Shown one piece after another: positions 1-5,094 of a stretch of 7,079 bases of DNA (the first letter of the stretch is position 1; every line of letters starts with the position of its first letter). The notes below the pieces were generated by a model. The model searched no databases. It had not been told where the DNA came from and worked only from the letters and a program-made list of their open reading frames with translations. Source of the stretch: Actinomycetes bacterium (GTDB taxonomy: Bacteria; Actinomycetota; Acidimicrobiia; Acidimicrobiales; RAAP-2); contig JAKBCI010000089.1 in assembly GCA_021807965.1 (NCBI GenBank), positions 1 through 7,079 of the forward strand. Direction: 5' to 3'. The position numbers were made by a program, and so were the translations under genes.

Positions 1-248
1 AACGTCAGCACGCGCACGGACGGCACGAAGCGCGCCGCTCGATACATGTCCCAGACCCACGCGTCGGTCAGGGTCACTTCGAGCATGGTCGGCGTGGTGG
101 AGCGAACGTCGACGGCGACGTCGTTCGCGAGGTAGAAACGGCGGTCGGTCTCGACCGCGTAGTGGAACATTCCGACGACGGCCTTGTACTCCTGGACGAG
201 CGCCAGTTCGAGGGTCGACTCGTAGTCGTCGAGCTCTTCGTCGCCCAT
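1..248 (-). CDS. DUF2469 family protein, 5' part (3' end cut by window edge)
   Basis: The visible part is the first 82 codons of a gene that runs off the left edge. It begins with ATG, 7 bases after the rplS stop. A TAAGG ribosome-binding sequence (254-258) overlaps that stop, 5 bases from the ATG. The protein starts MGDEELDDYESTLELAL and continues through QEYKAVVGMFHYAVETDRRF, YLANDV and DAWVWDMYRAARFVPSVRV. From memory this follows the small (about 100 residue) DUF2469 protein of Actinobacteria, such as Mycobacterium tuberculosis Rv2901c, which has the same acidic start, the ETERRFYLAN motif and the DAWVWDMYR motif. Probably about 20-25 residues are missing. It has no signal peptide or membrane segment, so it is likely cytoplasmic. 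The function is unknown; its constant position next to rplS/lepB/rnhB suggests a link to translation or RNA metabolism, which is only inference. The family call is confident. Confidence 0.88.
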   Translation of the reverse strand, partial: MGDEELDDYESTLELALVQEYKAVVGMFHYAVETDRRFYLANDVAVDVRSTTPTMLEVTLTDAWVWDMYRAARFVPSVRVLT

Positions 249-255
249 GTGGGCC

Positions 256-612
256 TTACGCGCGCTCGGTTACGCGCCGTTCCTTGATCTTGGCGGCCCG
301 TCCGCGCAGATCACGGAGGTAGTACAACTTGGCCCGACGAACGTCGCCGTACGTCTCGACTTCGATCTTGGCGATCGTCGGCGCGTGCACCGGGAACGTG
401 CGTTCCACGCCGACGCCAAAGCTGATCTTGCGCACCGTGAAGGTCTCGTGCAAACCCGACCCCTGGCGACGTATGACCACGCCCTGGAAGATCTGAATGC
501 GCTGACGGGTGCCTTCGACGACCCGCACGTGCACCTTGAGCGTGTCGCCGGCCCGGAAGTCGGGAATGTCGTCACGCAACGAGTCACGGTCAATGAGTTC
601 AGTCGGATTCAT
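256..612 (-). CDS. rplS: 50S ribosomal protein L19 (bL19)
   Basis: Complete 118-residue bL19, a normal length for the family. bL19 binds 23S rRNA near the 30S/50S interface and contributes to an intersubunit bridge. The family features are all visible: [20 protein letters not shown] (15-34, start of the SH3-like barrel), [16 protein letters not shown] (38-53), [20 protein letters not shown] (59-78), and the C-terminal signature [20 protein letters not shown] (83-102) followed by [11 protein letters not shown]. The ATG start is supported by GAAGGGG (619-625), 6 bases upstream. The gene lies 33 bases after trmD, the usual trmD-rplS pairing, and 7 bases before the DUF2469 gene. In the family, rplS is co-transcribed with trmD but made in large excess over it, so the short trmD-rplS gap may hold a control element. 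No unusual residues were noticed. Confidence 0.97.
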   Translation of the reverse strand: MNPTELIDRDSLRDDIPDFRAGDTLKVHVRVVEGTRQRIQIFQGVVIRRQGSGLHETFTVRKISFGVGVERTFPVHAPTIAKIEVETYGDVRRAKLYYLRDLRGRAAKIKERRVTERA

Positions 613-642
613 CAGCGTCCCCTTCGGGTCTCGGGCTGTAGA

Positions 643-672
643 AGTCTAGCCGACCTGGTGGTCCTCTTCCAA
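643..672 (-). promoter_or_regulatory. Weak candidate internal promoter upstream of rplS
   Basis: On the minus strand TTGGAA (667-672) and TAGACT (643-648) are separated by 18 bases. Each matches 4 of 6 positions of the housekeeping sigma consensus. Transcription would begin in the trmD-rplS gap, giving a short leader that contains the rplS ribosome-binding site. An internal promoter could explain excess bL19 over TrmD. The match is close to chance level and the -10 box overlaps the trmD stop codon, so this is only a hint. Confidence 0.18.
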
Positions 673-1398
673 CAGACCAAACTCGGCCATGACCGCCCGG
701 TCCGACGCTGACAACCCGCCCCGGGCCGCGATCAGGTCGGGACGTCGTGCGACGGTTTTCGCCAGCGACTGGGCGTAACGCCACCGTCCCACGAGCGCGT
801 GGTCGCCCGAGCGAAGCACCGCCGGCACCGACCGTCCCCGAAACGTCGCCGGCTTGGTGTAGTGCGGGTACTCGAGCAGTCCCGTGGTGAACGATTCGTC
901 GACGCTCGACTCGTCATTGCCAAGGGCGCCCGGCAGCAGTCGAACGACGGCCTCGATGACGCACAACGCCGCCAATTCGCCACCGGCGAGCACGAAGTCG
1001 CCGATGGAGAGTTCATCGTCAGCCACCAGATCGAGTGCACGCTGATCGAAGCCCTCGTAGCGACCGCACAGCAGCGAGAACCCCGACGTCGCAGCGAGCT
1101 CGCGCGCGAGGGCGTTCGTGAACGGACGACCCGAGGGAGTGAGTGCGATCAGCGGACGGGCGAGATCTGGCACCGACGCCACCGTGCGCACAATCGGCTC
1201 GGCACGCAATACCATCCCGGCCCCACCGCCGTAGGGCGTGTCGTCCACCGTGCGGTGCACGTCGTCGGTCTGATCGCGCAGATCGAAGAGCCGCAACCGC
1301 CAGCAGTCGCGTTGCGCGGCGCGTCCGAGAATCGACGTGGCGGCGTAGCCCGATAGTGCGTCGGGAAAGAGCGTGAGGACGTCGATGTTCATGGTCAC
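646..1398 (-). CDS. trmD: tRNA (guanine-N1)-methyltransferase TrmD
   Basis: TrmD transfers a methyl group from S-adenosylmethionine to N1 of G37 in tRNAs with a G36pG37 sequence, preventing +1 frameshifting. It is a cytoplasmic homodimer with a trefoil-knot (SPOUT) fold. The 250-residue product shows the N-terminal IDVLTLFPD (5-13), VDDTPYGGGAGMV (51-63), the knot and cofactor segments LLCGRYEGFDQR (109-120) and ELSIGDFVLAGGEL (129-142), R153 in VVRLLPGALG, GLLEYPHYTKPATFRG (173-188), and VPAVLRSGDH (191-200). R153 matches Arg154 of the E. coli enzyme. By the same alignment the catalytic Asp169 position is Glu168, preceded by Asp167, which is unusual. I chose the GTG start at 1398 because GAGGGG (1407-1412) is 8 bases away and it forms a GTGA overlap with the rimM stop. 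The alternative ATG at 1392 would lie 14 bases from that site and remove two residues. Confidence 0.96.
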   Translation of the reverse strand: MTMNIDVLTLFPDALSGYAATSILGRAAQRDCWRLRLFDLRDQTDDVHRTVDDTPYGGGAGMVLRAEPIVRTVASVPDLARPLIALTPSGRPFTNALARELAATSGFSLLCGRYEGFDQRALDLVADDELSIGDFVLAGGELAALCVIEAVVRLLPGALGNDESSVDESFTTGLLEYPHYTKPATFRGRSVPAVLRSGDHALVGRWRYAQSLAKTVARRPDLIAARGGLSASDRAVMAEFGLLEEDHQVG

Positions 1399-1877
1399 TC
1401 GAAGAGCCCCTCGGGAACGTCGACGTCGACTCGTACGTTGGCGTCGACCGCGGTGACAAAGGTCAGGGGCACCAGCGCGCCGCTGTCGAGCACCAGCAAG
1501 TCGCTCGCCGGATTCGCTTCGACTCCCACGACGACACCGCGGTGGTCGCCACCGGCGTCGTAGACCGCCGCGCCGAAAAGATCGTCAATCCAGATTACGT
1601 CGGCGTCAGCGTCGCTTCGCTCGAGCCGCGGCGCTGACAGCACCGTACCGCGCCACGACTCGGCGTCCTCTCGCCGCTCGATCCCGTCGAACGTGACCAG
1701 AAATCGGTCTTGGTGGCGAGCGGCGTGCCCCACGGTAAGGGGACCGCGATCGGTGAACAGCACCGCGCCGGGGGCGAGCCGCTCCAGACGGTCGGTCCAC
1801 AGATCAACGATTACCTGGCCCCGAAGACCGTGCGCCCTAATGATCCGTCCGACCTCGAGCGTGCGCTCGGCGCACAC
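1395..1877 (-). CDS. rimM: 16S rRNA processing / 30S maturation protein RimM
   Basis: RimM is a cytoplasmic assembly factor that binds uS19 and helps mature the head of the 30S subunit. The 160-residue product has the two expected parts. The N-terminal RimM barrel carries LEVGRIIRAHGLRGQVIVDL (7-26), with the family motif G-R-I-x-x-x-H-G-x-R-G. The C-terminal PRC barrel carries WIDDLFGAAVYDAGGDHRG (96-114), VVVGVEANPASDLLVL (115-130), LVPLTFV (135-141) and the typical ending VDVPEGLFE. The reading frame is open back to 1922, but that start would lie deep inside khpA and add a non-family peptide. I chose GTG at 1877, one base after the khpA stop and six residues before the conserved LEVGRI. 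No clear ribosome-binding sequence precedes this GTG, so translation is probably coupled to khpA by reinitiation. The stop is shared with the trmD start. Confidence 0.93.
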   Translation of the reverse strand: MCAERTLEVGRIIRAHGLRGQVIVDLWTDRLERLAPGAVLFTDRGPLTVGHAARHQDRFLVTFDGIERREDAESWRGTVLSAPRLERSDADADVIWIDDLFGAAVYDAGGDHRGVVVGVEANPASDLLVLDSGALVPLTFVTAVDANVRVDVDVPEGLFE

Positions 1878-1878
1878 G

Positions 1879-2223
1879 TCAGTCGACGATGTCCACCGAC
1901 GTCGTGACGCCGTCACGCGCACCGGCCGCGCTCACCAGCGCCCGAATGGCCTGCGCGGTTCGGCCACGTCGACCAATAATGCGCCCCATGTCGTCCGCGC
2001 CAACGCTCAGCGAGAGCACAACTTTGTCGTGGCGTTGCGATACTTCAATCGAGACCGCGCCTGGGTCGTCGGCCAGCGACGAGGCCAGGTAGTGCAACAC
2101 GGCCGTCGCGGTCACTGCCCGATCCGCGGGGCGACCACCATCGGTCGGCTCGAGCTCGGCGAAACCGTCCCCGTCGATGGTGTTGATGTCGCCGGCGACG
2201 TAGTCGTCGTGTCGGTCGCTCAC
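1879..2223 (-). CDS. khpA: KH-domain RNA-binding protein KhpA (YlqC family), N-terminally extended
   Basis: A 114-residue protein whose last ~78 residues form the single KH domain of KhpA: AVLHYLASSLADDPGAVSIE (41-60), MGRIIGRRGRTAQAIRALVS (79-98) with the RNA-binding GxxG loop GRRG (84-87), and the closing strand VTTSVDIVD. Family members bind RNA broadly; in Firmicutes KhpA pairs with KhpB (Jag/EloR) and affects cell elongation. Usual length is about 75-80 residues. Here an acidic, probably disordered extension of about 35 residues precedes the domain (MSDRHDDYVAGDINTIDGDG and onward). The GTG start forms a GTGA overlap with the rpsP stop and is supported by AAGG (2231-2234), 7 bases upstream. 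I found no good later start before the domain, so the extension looks real. The rpsP-khpA-rimM order is the family's usual context. Confidence 0.92.
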   Translation of the reverse strand: MSDRHDDYVAGDINTIDGDGFAELEPTDGGRPADRAVTATAVLHYLASSLADDPGAVSIEVSQRHDKVVLSLSVGADDMGRIIGRRGRTAQAIRALVSAAGARDGVTTSVDIVD

Positions 2224-2507
2224 TGGGCCGCCTTGGATGCCTCGAATGCCTCCAAAGCGCCGCTCGCGCGAAGCAGCTTCGCCACGCGCTCGGTGGGCTG
2301 GGCGCCGTGTCGCAGCCAGTGAACGGCTTTGTCGTTATCGATGGTGATAACGGTCTCGGCGTTAGTCTCTGACAGACCGCGCGGCTGGTAGGTCCCGACA
2401 ATCTCGAGGTAGGCACCCGAACGAGCCCGACGACTGTCGGTCGCAACGACGCGGTAGGTCGGCTGCTTCTTCTTGCCCATCCGCACCAAACGTAATTTCA
2501 CTGCCAC
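2220..2507 (-). CDS. rpsP: 30S ribosomal protein S16 (bS16)
   Basis: Complete 95-residue bS16, which binds 16S rRNA in the 5' domain early in 30S assembly and stabilises the body of the subunit. It shows the N-terminal signature MAVKLRLVRMGKKKQPTYRV (1-20), the ATDSRRARSGAYLEIVGTYQ strand region (22-41) and a C-terminal helix around KAVHWLRHGAQPTERVAKLL (60-79). Length is at the longer end of the normal range because of an Ala-rich tail. The start codon is GTG and has the strongest ribosome-binding sequence in the window, GGAGGA at 2516-2521, spaced 8 bases. It follows ffh after 60 bases, the longest gap in the cluster, which contains two small inverted repeats. Its stop overlaps the khpA start by 4 bases, and the AAGG serving khpA lies within its last codons. 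Confidence 0.97.
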   Translation of the reverse strand: MAVKLRLVRMGKKKQPTYRVVATDSRRARSGAYLEIVGTYQPRGLSETNAETVITIDNDKAVHWLRHGAQPTERVAKLLRASGALEAFEASKAAQ

Positions 2508-2527
2508 GACGAAGATCCTCCAGACCT

Positions 2528-2541
2528 GTCCCGACCGGGAC
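2528..2541. repeat. Small inverted repeat in the ffh-rpsP gap, proximal to rpsP
   Basis: GTCCCG and CGGGAC are perfect 6-base arms around a 2-base centre; in RNA this would be a 5-bp stem with a 4-base loop. It ends 6 bases upstream of the GGAGGA that serves rpsP and abuts a second inverted repeat at 2542-2556. No U-tract follows, so it does not look like an intrinsic terminator. A leader element or operator is possible but unproven. Confidence 0.4.
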
Positions 2542-2556
2542 CGGGTGATATACCCG
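2542..2556. repeat. Small inverted repeat in the ffh-rpsP gap, proximal to ffh
   Basis: The arms CGGGT and ACCCG (plus strand 2542-2546 and 2552-2556) are perfect 5-base complements around a 5-base AT-rich centre. On the coding strand the centre contributes to TATATC, which loosely resembles a -10 box, but I found no matching -35 at normal spacing. It directly adjoins the inverted repeat at 2528-2541. It may be a weak hairpin in the rpsP leader or chance. Confidence 0.35.
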
Positions 2557-2567
2557 AGCGCACCAGT

Positions 2568-4028
2568 TTAGCGCTGTTTGGGCGGGGTGACTCGACCACC
2601 CTTTTTCTTCTTGCCCTTGGGCGCGGACGCCGCCGCGCGCATGCCCGCCCCCAGCGATTCGAAACCGGCCGGTAGCGAGTCCGTCCCGTGGCGAGCGGCG
2701 AGCGCGGCGAGCTTGCCCATCTGGGGCGGCACCGTCGCGTTCGCGCCACCCATCTGACGCATCATCTTGCGCATCTCGCCAAACTGCTTGAGCAACTGGT
2801 TCACCGCGTTGACGGTGGTCCCCGATCCCTTGGCGATCCGTGCGCGTCGCGAGCCATCGATGATCGCCGGCTCTCGTCGCTCGCGAACCGTCATGGATCG
2901 GATGATCGCCTCAACCTTATTCAACTCGCGGTCATCCACGTTCGAGGCGGCCGCGCGCATCTCCTTGGTAACACCGGGCATGAGCCGCATCAACCCGCCG
3001 AGAGAACCCATCTTTCGAACCTGATTGAGCTGGGCGAGAAAGTCGTCCAGGGTGAAACTGCCGTCCATGAGACGTCCCGCCGAGGCCGCCACCACGTCGG
3101 CGTCCATCGTCCGTTCGGCCCGCTCGATCAGTGACAGCGCGTCGCCCATGCCCAAGATGCGCGACGCCATGCGATCGGGGTGGAAGAGGTCGAAGTCGCC
3201 CAACTTCTCGCCGGTCGACGCGAACACGACCGGACAGCCCACGACGCCGCGCGCCGAGAGCACCGCGCCACCTCGAGCGTCGTAGTCGAGCTTGCTCACG
3301 ATGACGCCCGACAACGCCAGCGTTTCGTGGAACGACCGTGCGGTCAACACCGCGTCTTGTCCAGTCGCGGCGTCAATCACCAAGAAGGTGTAGTGCGGTG
3401 ACGTGGCGTCGCTGATCGCGCGCACCTCGTCCATGAGCGCTCGGTCAACGGCCAGTCGCCCCGCGGTGTCGACGATCACGACGTCTCGACCAATTCGCGC
3501 AGCCTCGGCGACACCTCGTCGAGCCACGTCCACCGGCGTCGACGCGTCGCTGAAGACGCCGACGCCAATCTGCTCGCCCAGTACGCGAAGCTGCTCGACC
3601 GCCGCGGGCCGCTGCAGGTCGGCCGCGACGAGGTACGGCTGGCGGCCCTGCTGCTTGAACCACGCCGCGAGCTTCGCCGCGGCCGTAGTTTTGCCGGCGC
3701 CCTGCAGTCCCGCCAGCACGATCACCGTTGGCGGGCGTGACGCGTAGGTCACCTTGAGCGCGGAACCCCCGAGCACGTCGACGAGCTGCTCGTGAACGGC
3801 CTTGATCACCTGCTGGCCGGGCGTCAGGCTCTGGTTGAGCGCCTGACCGGCCAATCGAGTGCGTAACGCGTCCAAAAACGCCCGCACCACCGTGAGCTCC
3901 ACGTCAGCCTCGAGCAAGGCGCTTCGCACGTCGGCGAGAGCCGCGTCGAGGTCGGCATCGCTCAGACGCCCCCGCGAGCGCAGCGACGCGCTCAGGCGCT
4001 CGAAACGATCCGCGAGTGCGTCGAACAT
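2568..4028 (-). CDS. ffh: Signal recognition particle protein Ffh (SRP54)
   Basis: Ffh binds 4.5S/SRP RNA and the signal sequences of nascent membrane proteins, then docks with FtsY to deliver ribosomes to the translocon. The 486-residue product is normal length. The N domain is about 1-90 and contains SLTPGQQVIK (67-76). The GTPase domain has G1 GLQGAGKTT (107-115), DLQR (137-140), DTAGR (187-191), G4 SKLDYDARGG (245-254) and FASTGEK (269-275). The linker FHPDRMASRILGMGD (282-296) leads into the methionine-rich M domain with LMRLMPG (346-352), the RNA-binding stretch SRRARIAKGSG (393-403), LLKQFGEMRKMMRQMGG (412-428) and a Lys-rich tail. G4 is SKLD-Y where TKLD-G is usual. The frame is open upstream to 4103, but that overlaps ftsY. 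ATG at 4028 gives the family start MFDALADRFERL, 16 bases after ftsY, although without a clear ribosome-binding site. Confidence 0.97.
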   Translation of the reverse strand: MFDALADRFERLSASLRSRGRLSDADLDAALADVRSALLEADVELTVVRAFLDALRTRLAGQALNQSLTPGQQVIKAVHEQLVDVLGGSALKVTYASRPPTVIVLAGLQGAGKTTAAAKLAAWFKQQGRQPYLVAADLQRPAAVEQLRVLGEQIGVGVFSDASTPVDVARRGVAEAARIGRDVVIVDTAGRLAVDRALMDEVRAISDATSPHYTFLVIDAATGQDAVLTARSFHETLALSGVIVSKLDYDARGGAVLSARGVVGCPVVFASTGEKLGDFDLFHPDRMASRILGMGDALSLIERAERTMDADVVAASAGRLMDGSFTLDDFLAQLNQVRKMGSLGGLMRLMPGVTKEMRAAASNVDDRELNKVEAIIRSMTVRERREPAIIDGSRRARIAKGSGTTVNAVNQLLKQFGEMRKMMRQMGGANATVPPQMGKLAALAARHGTDSLPAGFESLGAGMRAAASAPKGKKKKGGRVTPPKQR

Positions 4029-4044
4029 GGTCTGCAGGTTACCG

Positions 4045-5094
4045 TCAGACCCGAATGAGCGAATCGACGAACTCGTCGGGGTTAAAGGGAAGCAGGTCGG
4101 CAATCCCCTCGCCCACGCCCACGAACTTCACCGGAATCGCGAGCTCGCGCTCGATCGCGATCACGATTCCCCCTCGCGCGGTCCCGTCCAGTTTCGTGAG
4201 CACGATACCCGACACCGCCGCCGCCGCTAAGAACTCTCGGGCCTGAGACAGCGCATTCTGGCCGGTGGTGGCGTCGAGCACCATGAACGTCTCAACCACC
4301 TGACCGGGGCCGCGGTCAGCGACGCGTCGCACCTTGGCCAGCTCCTCGAGCAGGTTCGTGTTATTCGCACGCCGCCCGGCGGTGTCGGCGAGCACGAGAT
4401 CGGCACCGCGCGCCGCGGCGCGCCCGATGGCGTCGTGAATCACCGAGCCCGGGTCGGCACCTTCGCCAGCGCGCACCACGTCCGCCCCCGATCGCTCGGC
4501 CCACTGGCCCAACTGTTCGGCGGCCGCCGCGCGAAACGTGTCGCCGGCAGCCAACACGACCGAGCGACCGGCGGCGACCTCTCGATGCGCCAGCTTGCCA
4601 ATGGTCGTGGTCTTGCCCACGCCGTTCACCCCGACGAAGAGCCACACCGCCACGCTCCCGGGTTCGGCGTGATCAGTCACGCTGCGCTCGTCTACCAGAC
4701 ACGCGCGCAGCGCTCGACGCAGTGCCGTGGCGACCCCCTGGGGCGCCCCGTCGCGGCGCAGCCCCTCGAGAATCAGCGACGTCGTCGCCACGCCCACGTC
4801 GCTGCGGAGCAGGACCTCTTCGACGACCTCGAGTTCCCCAGCGCTTAGTGCGCCCGAGGTCGTCATCGACCTCACCCGTTCAAAGACGCCGCGCGATGCG
4901 CCCAGACGCGCTCCGAGCGACGGCGCCTCGTCGAGGGACGGACGTTCGACGGCCCCGGTGACGAGGACGTCGGGCAGCGGCGCTCGAGTCGCCGTTGCCG
5001 CGAGCGCCGCGTTTCGTGCCCGGCGACGAGCGATCACGACGACCGTCCCGACGATCAGCACGACGACCGCGACGATGACCAGGACCGCGATCAC
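4045..5094 (-). CDS. ftsY: SRP receptor GTPase FtsY, membrane-anchored
   Basis: FtsY is the membrane receptor for the SRP-ribosome complex; paired GTP hydrolysis with Ffh releases the nascent chain to the Sec translocon. The 349-residue protein opens with one strongly hydrophobic segment (2-22) followed by RRRAR, an N-in or signal-anchor type membrane helix of the kind seen in actinobacterial FtsY in place of the long acidic A domain of E. coli. A short linker leads to the N domain (about 67-140) and the G domain: G1 GVNGVGKTTT (155-164), DTFRAAAAEQL (185-195), DTAGR (237-241), NLLEEL (247-252), TKLDGTARGG (300-309) and VGVGEGIADLLPF (325-337). The GTG start overlaps the smc stop (GTGA) and has GAGG (5102-5105), 7 bases upstream. 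Its partner gene ffh follows 16 bases downstream, so both halves of the targeting GTPase pair are made from one message. Confidence 0.97.
   Translation of the reverse strand: MIAVLVIVAVVVLIVGTVVVIARRRARNAALAATATRAPLPDVLVTGAVERPSLDEAPSLGARLGASRGVFERVRSMTTSGALSAGELEVVEEVLLRSDVGVATTSLILEGLRRDGAPQGVATALRRALRACLVDERSVTDHAEPGSVAVWLFVGVNGVGKTTTIGKLAHREVAAGRSVVLAAGDTFRAAAAEQLGQWAERSGADVVRAGEGADPGSVIHDAIGRAAARGADLVLADTAGRRANNTNLLEELAKVRRVADRGPGQVVETFMVLDATTGQNALSQAREFLAAAAVSGIVLTKLDGTARGGIVIAIERELAIPVKFVGVGEGIADLLPFNPDEFVDSLIRV
4408..4423. repeat. 16-bp perfect G/C palindrome inside ftsY
   Basis: GCGCGCCGCGGCGCGC is its own reverse complement with no spacer. It encodes part of an Arg-Ala-Ala-Ala-Arg run (about residues 225-229) in FtsY. 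Runs of Ala and Arg codons in GC-rich DNA readily give such palindromes, so no function is claimed. Confidence 0.3.

Noticed and set aside
101..140. Interrupted inverted repeat around GCGAACG / CGTTCGC in the DUF2469 gene
   Set aside because: Only 7 bp pair cleanly, with mismatches in the interior, which is expected at this base composition.
247..711. Plus-strand open frame opposite rplS
   Set aside because: It is antisense to an unmistakable bL19 gene and overlaps the trmD end; the translation matches no family I know.
799..1356. Long plus-strand open frame of 185 codons opposite trmD
   Set aside because: It lies entirely antisense to a clear trmD, has Arg/His-rich low-information composition and no recognisable domain. 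Long antisense frames are common in GC-rich DNA because of third-position bias.
1693..2322. Plus-strand open frame of 209 codons across rimM, khpA and rpsP
   Set aside because: It spans three well-supported genes on the other strand and has no family features, so it is a shadow.
2333..2352. 7-bp inverted repeat (CGTTATC / GATAACG) inside rpsP
   Set aside because: Short arms, a 6-base loop and a location within conserved coding sequence make chance the simplest explanation.
4029..4103. Upstream extension of ffh by 25 codons
   Set aside because: It would overlap the end of ftsY and add a peptide unlike any Ffh N-terminus; the ATG at 4028 gives the family-typical start.
4408..4423. 16-bp palindrome in ftsY as a protein-binding or recombination site
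   Set aside because: It consists only of G and C in an Ala/Arg codon run, where such palindromes arise easily by chance; nothing else marks it as a site.
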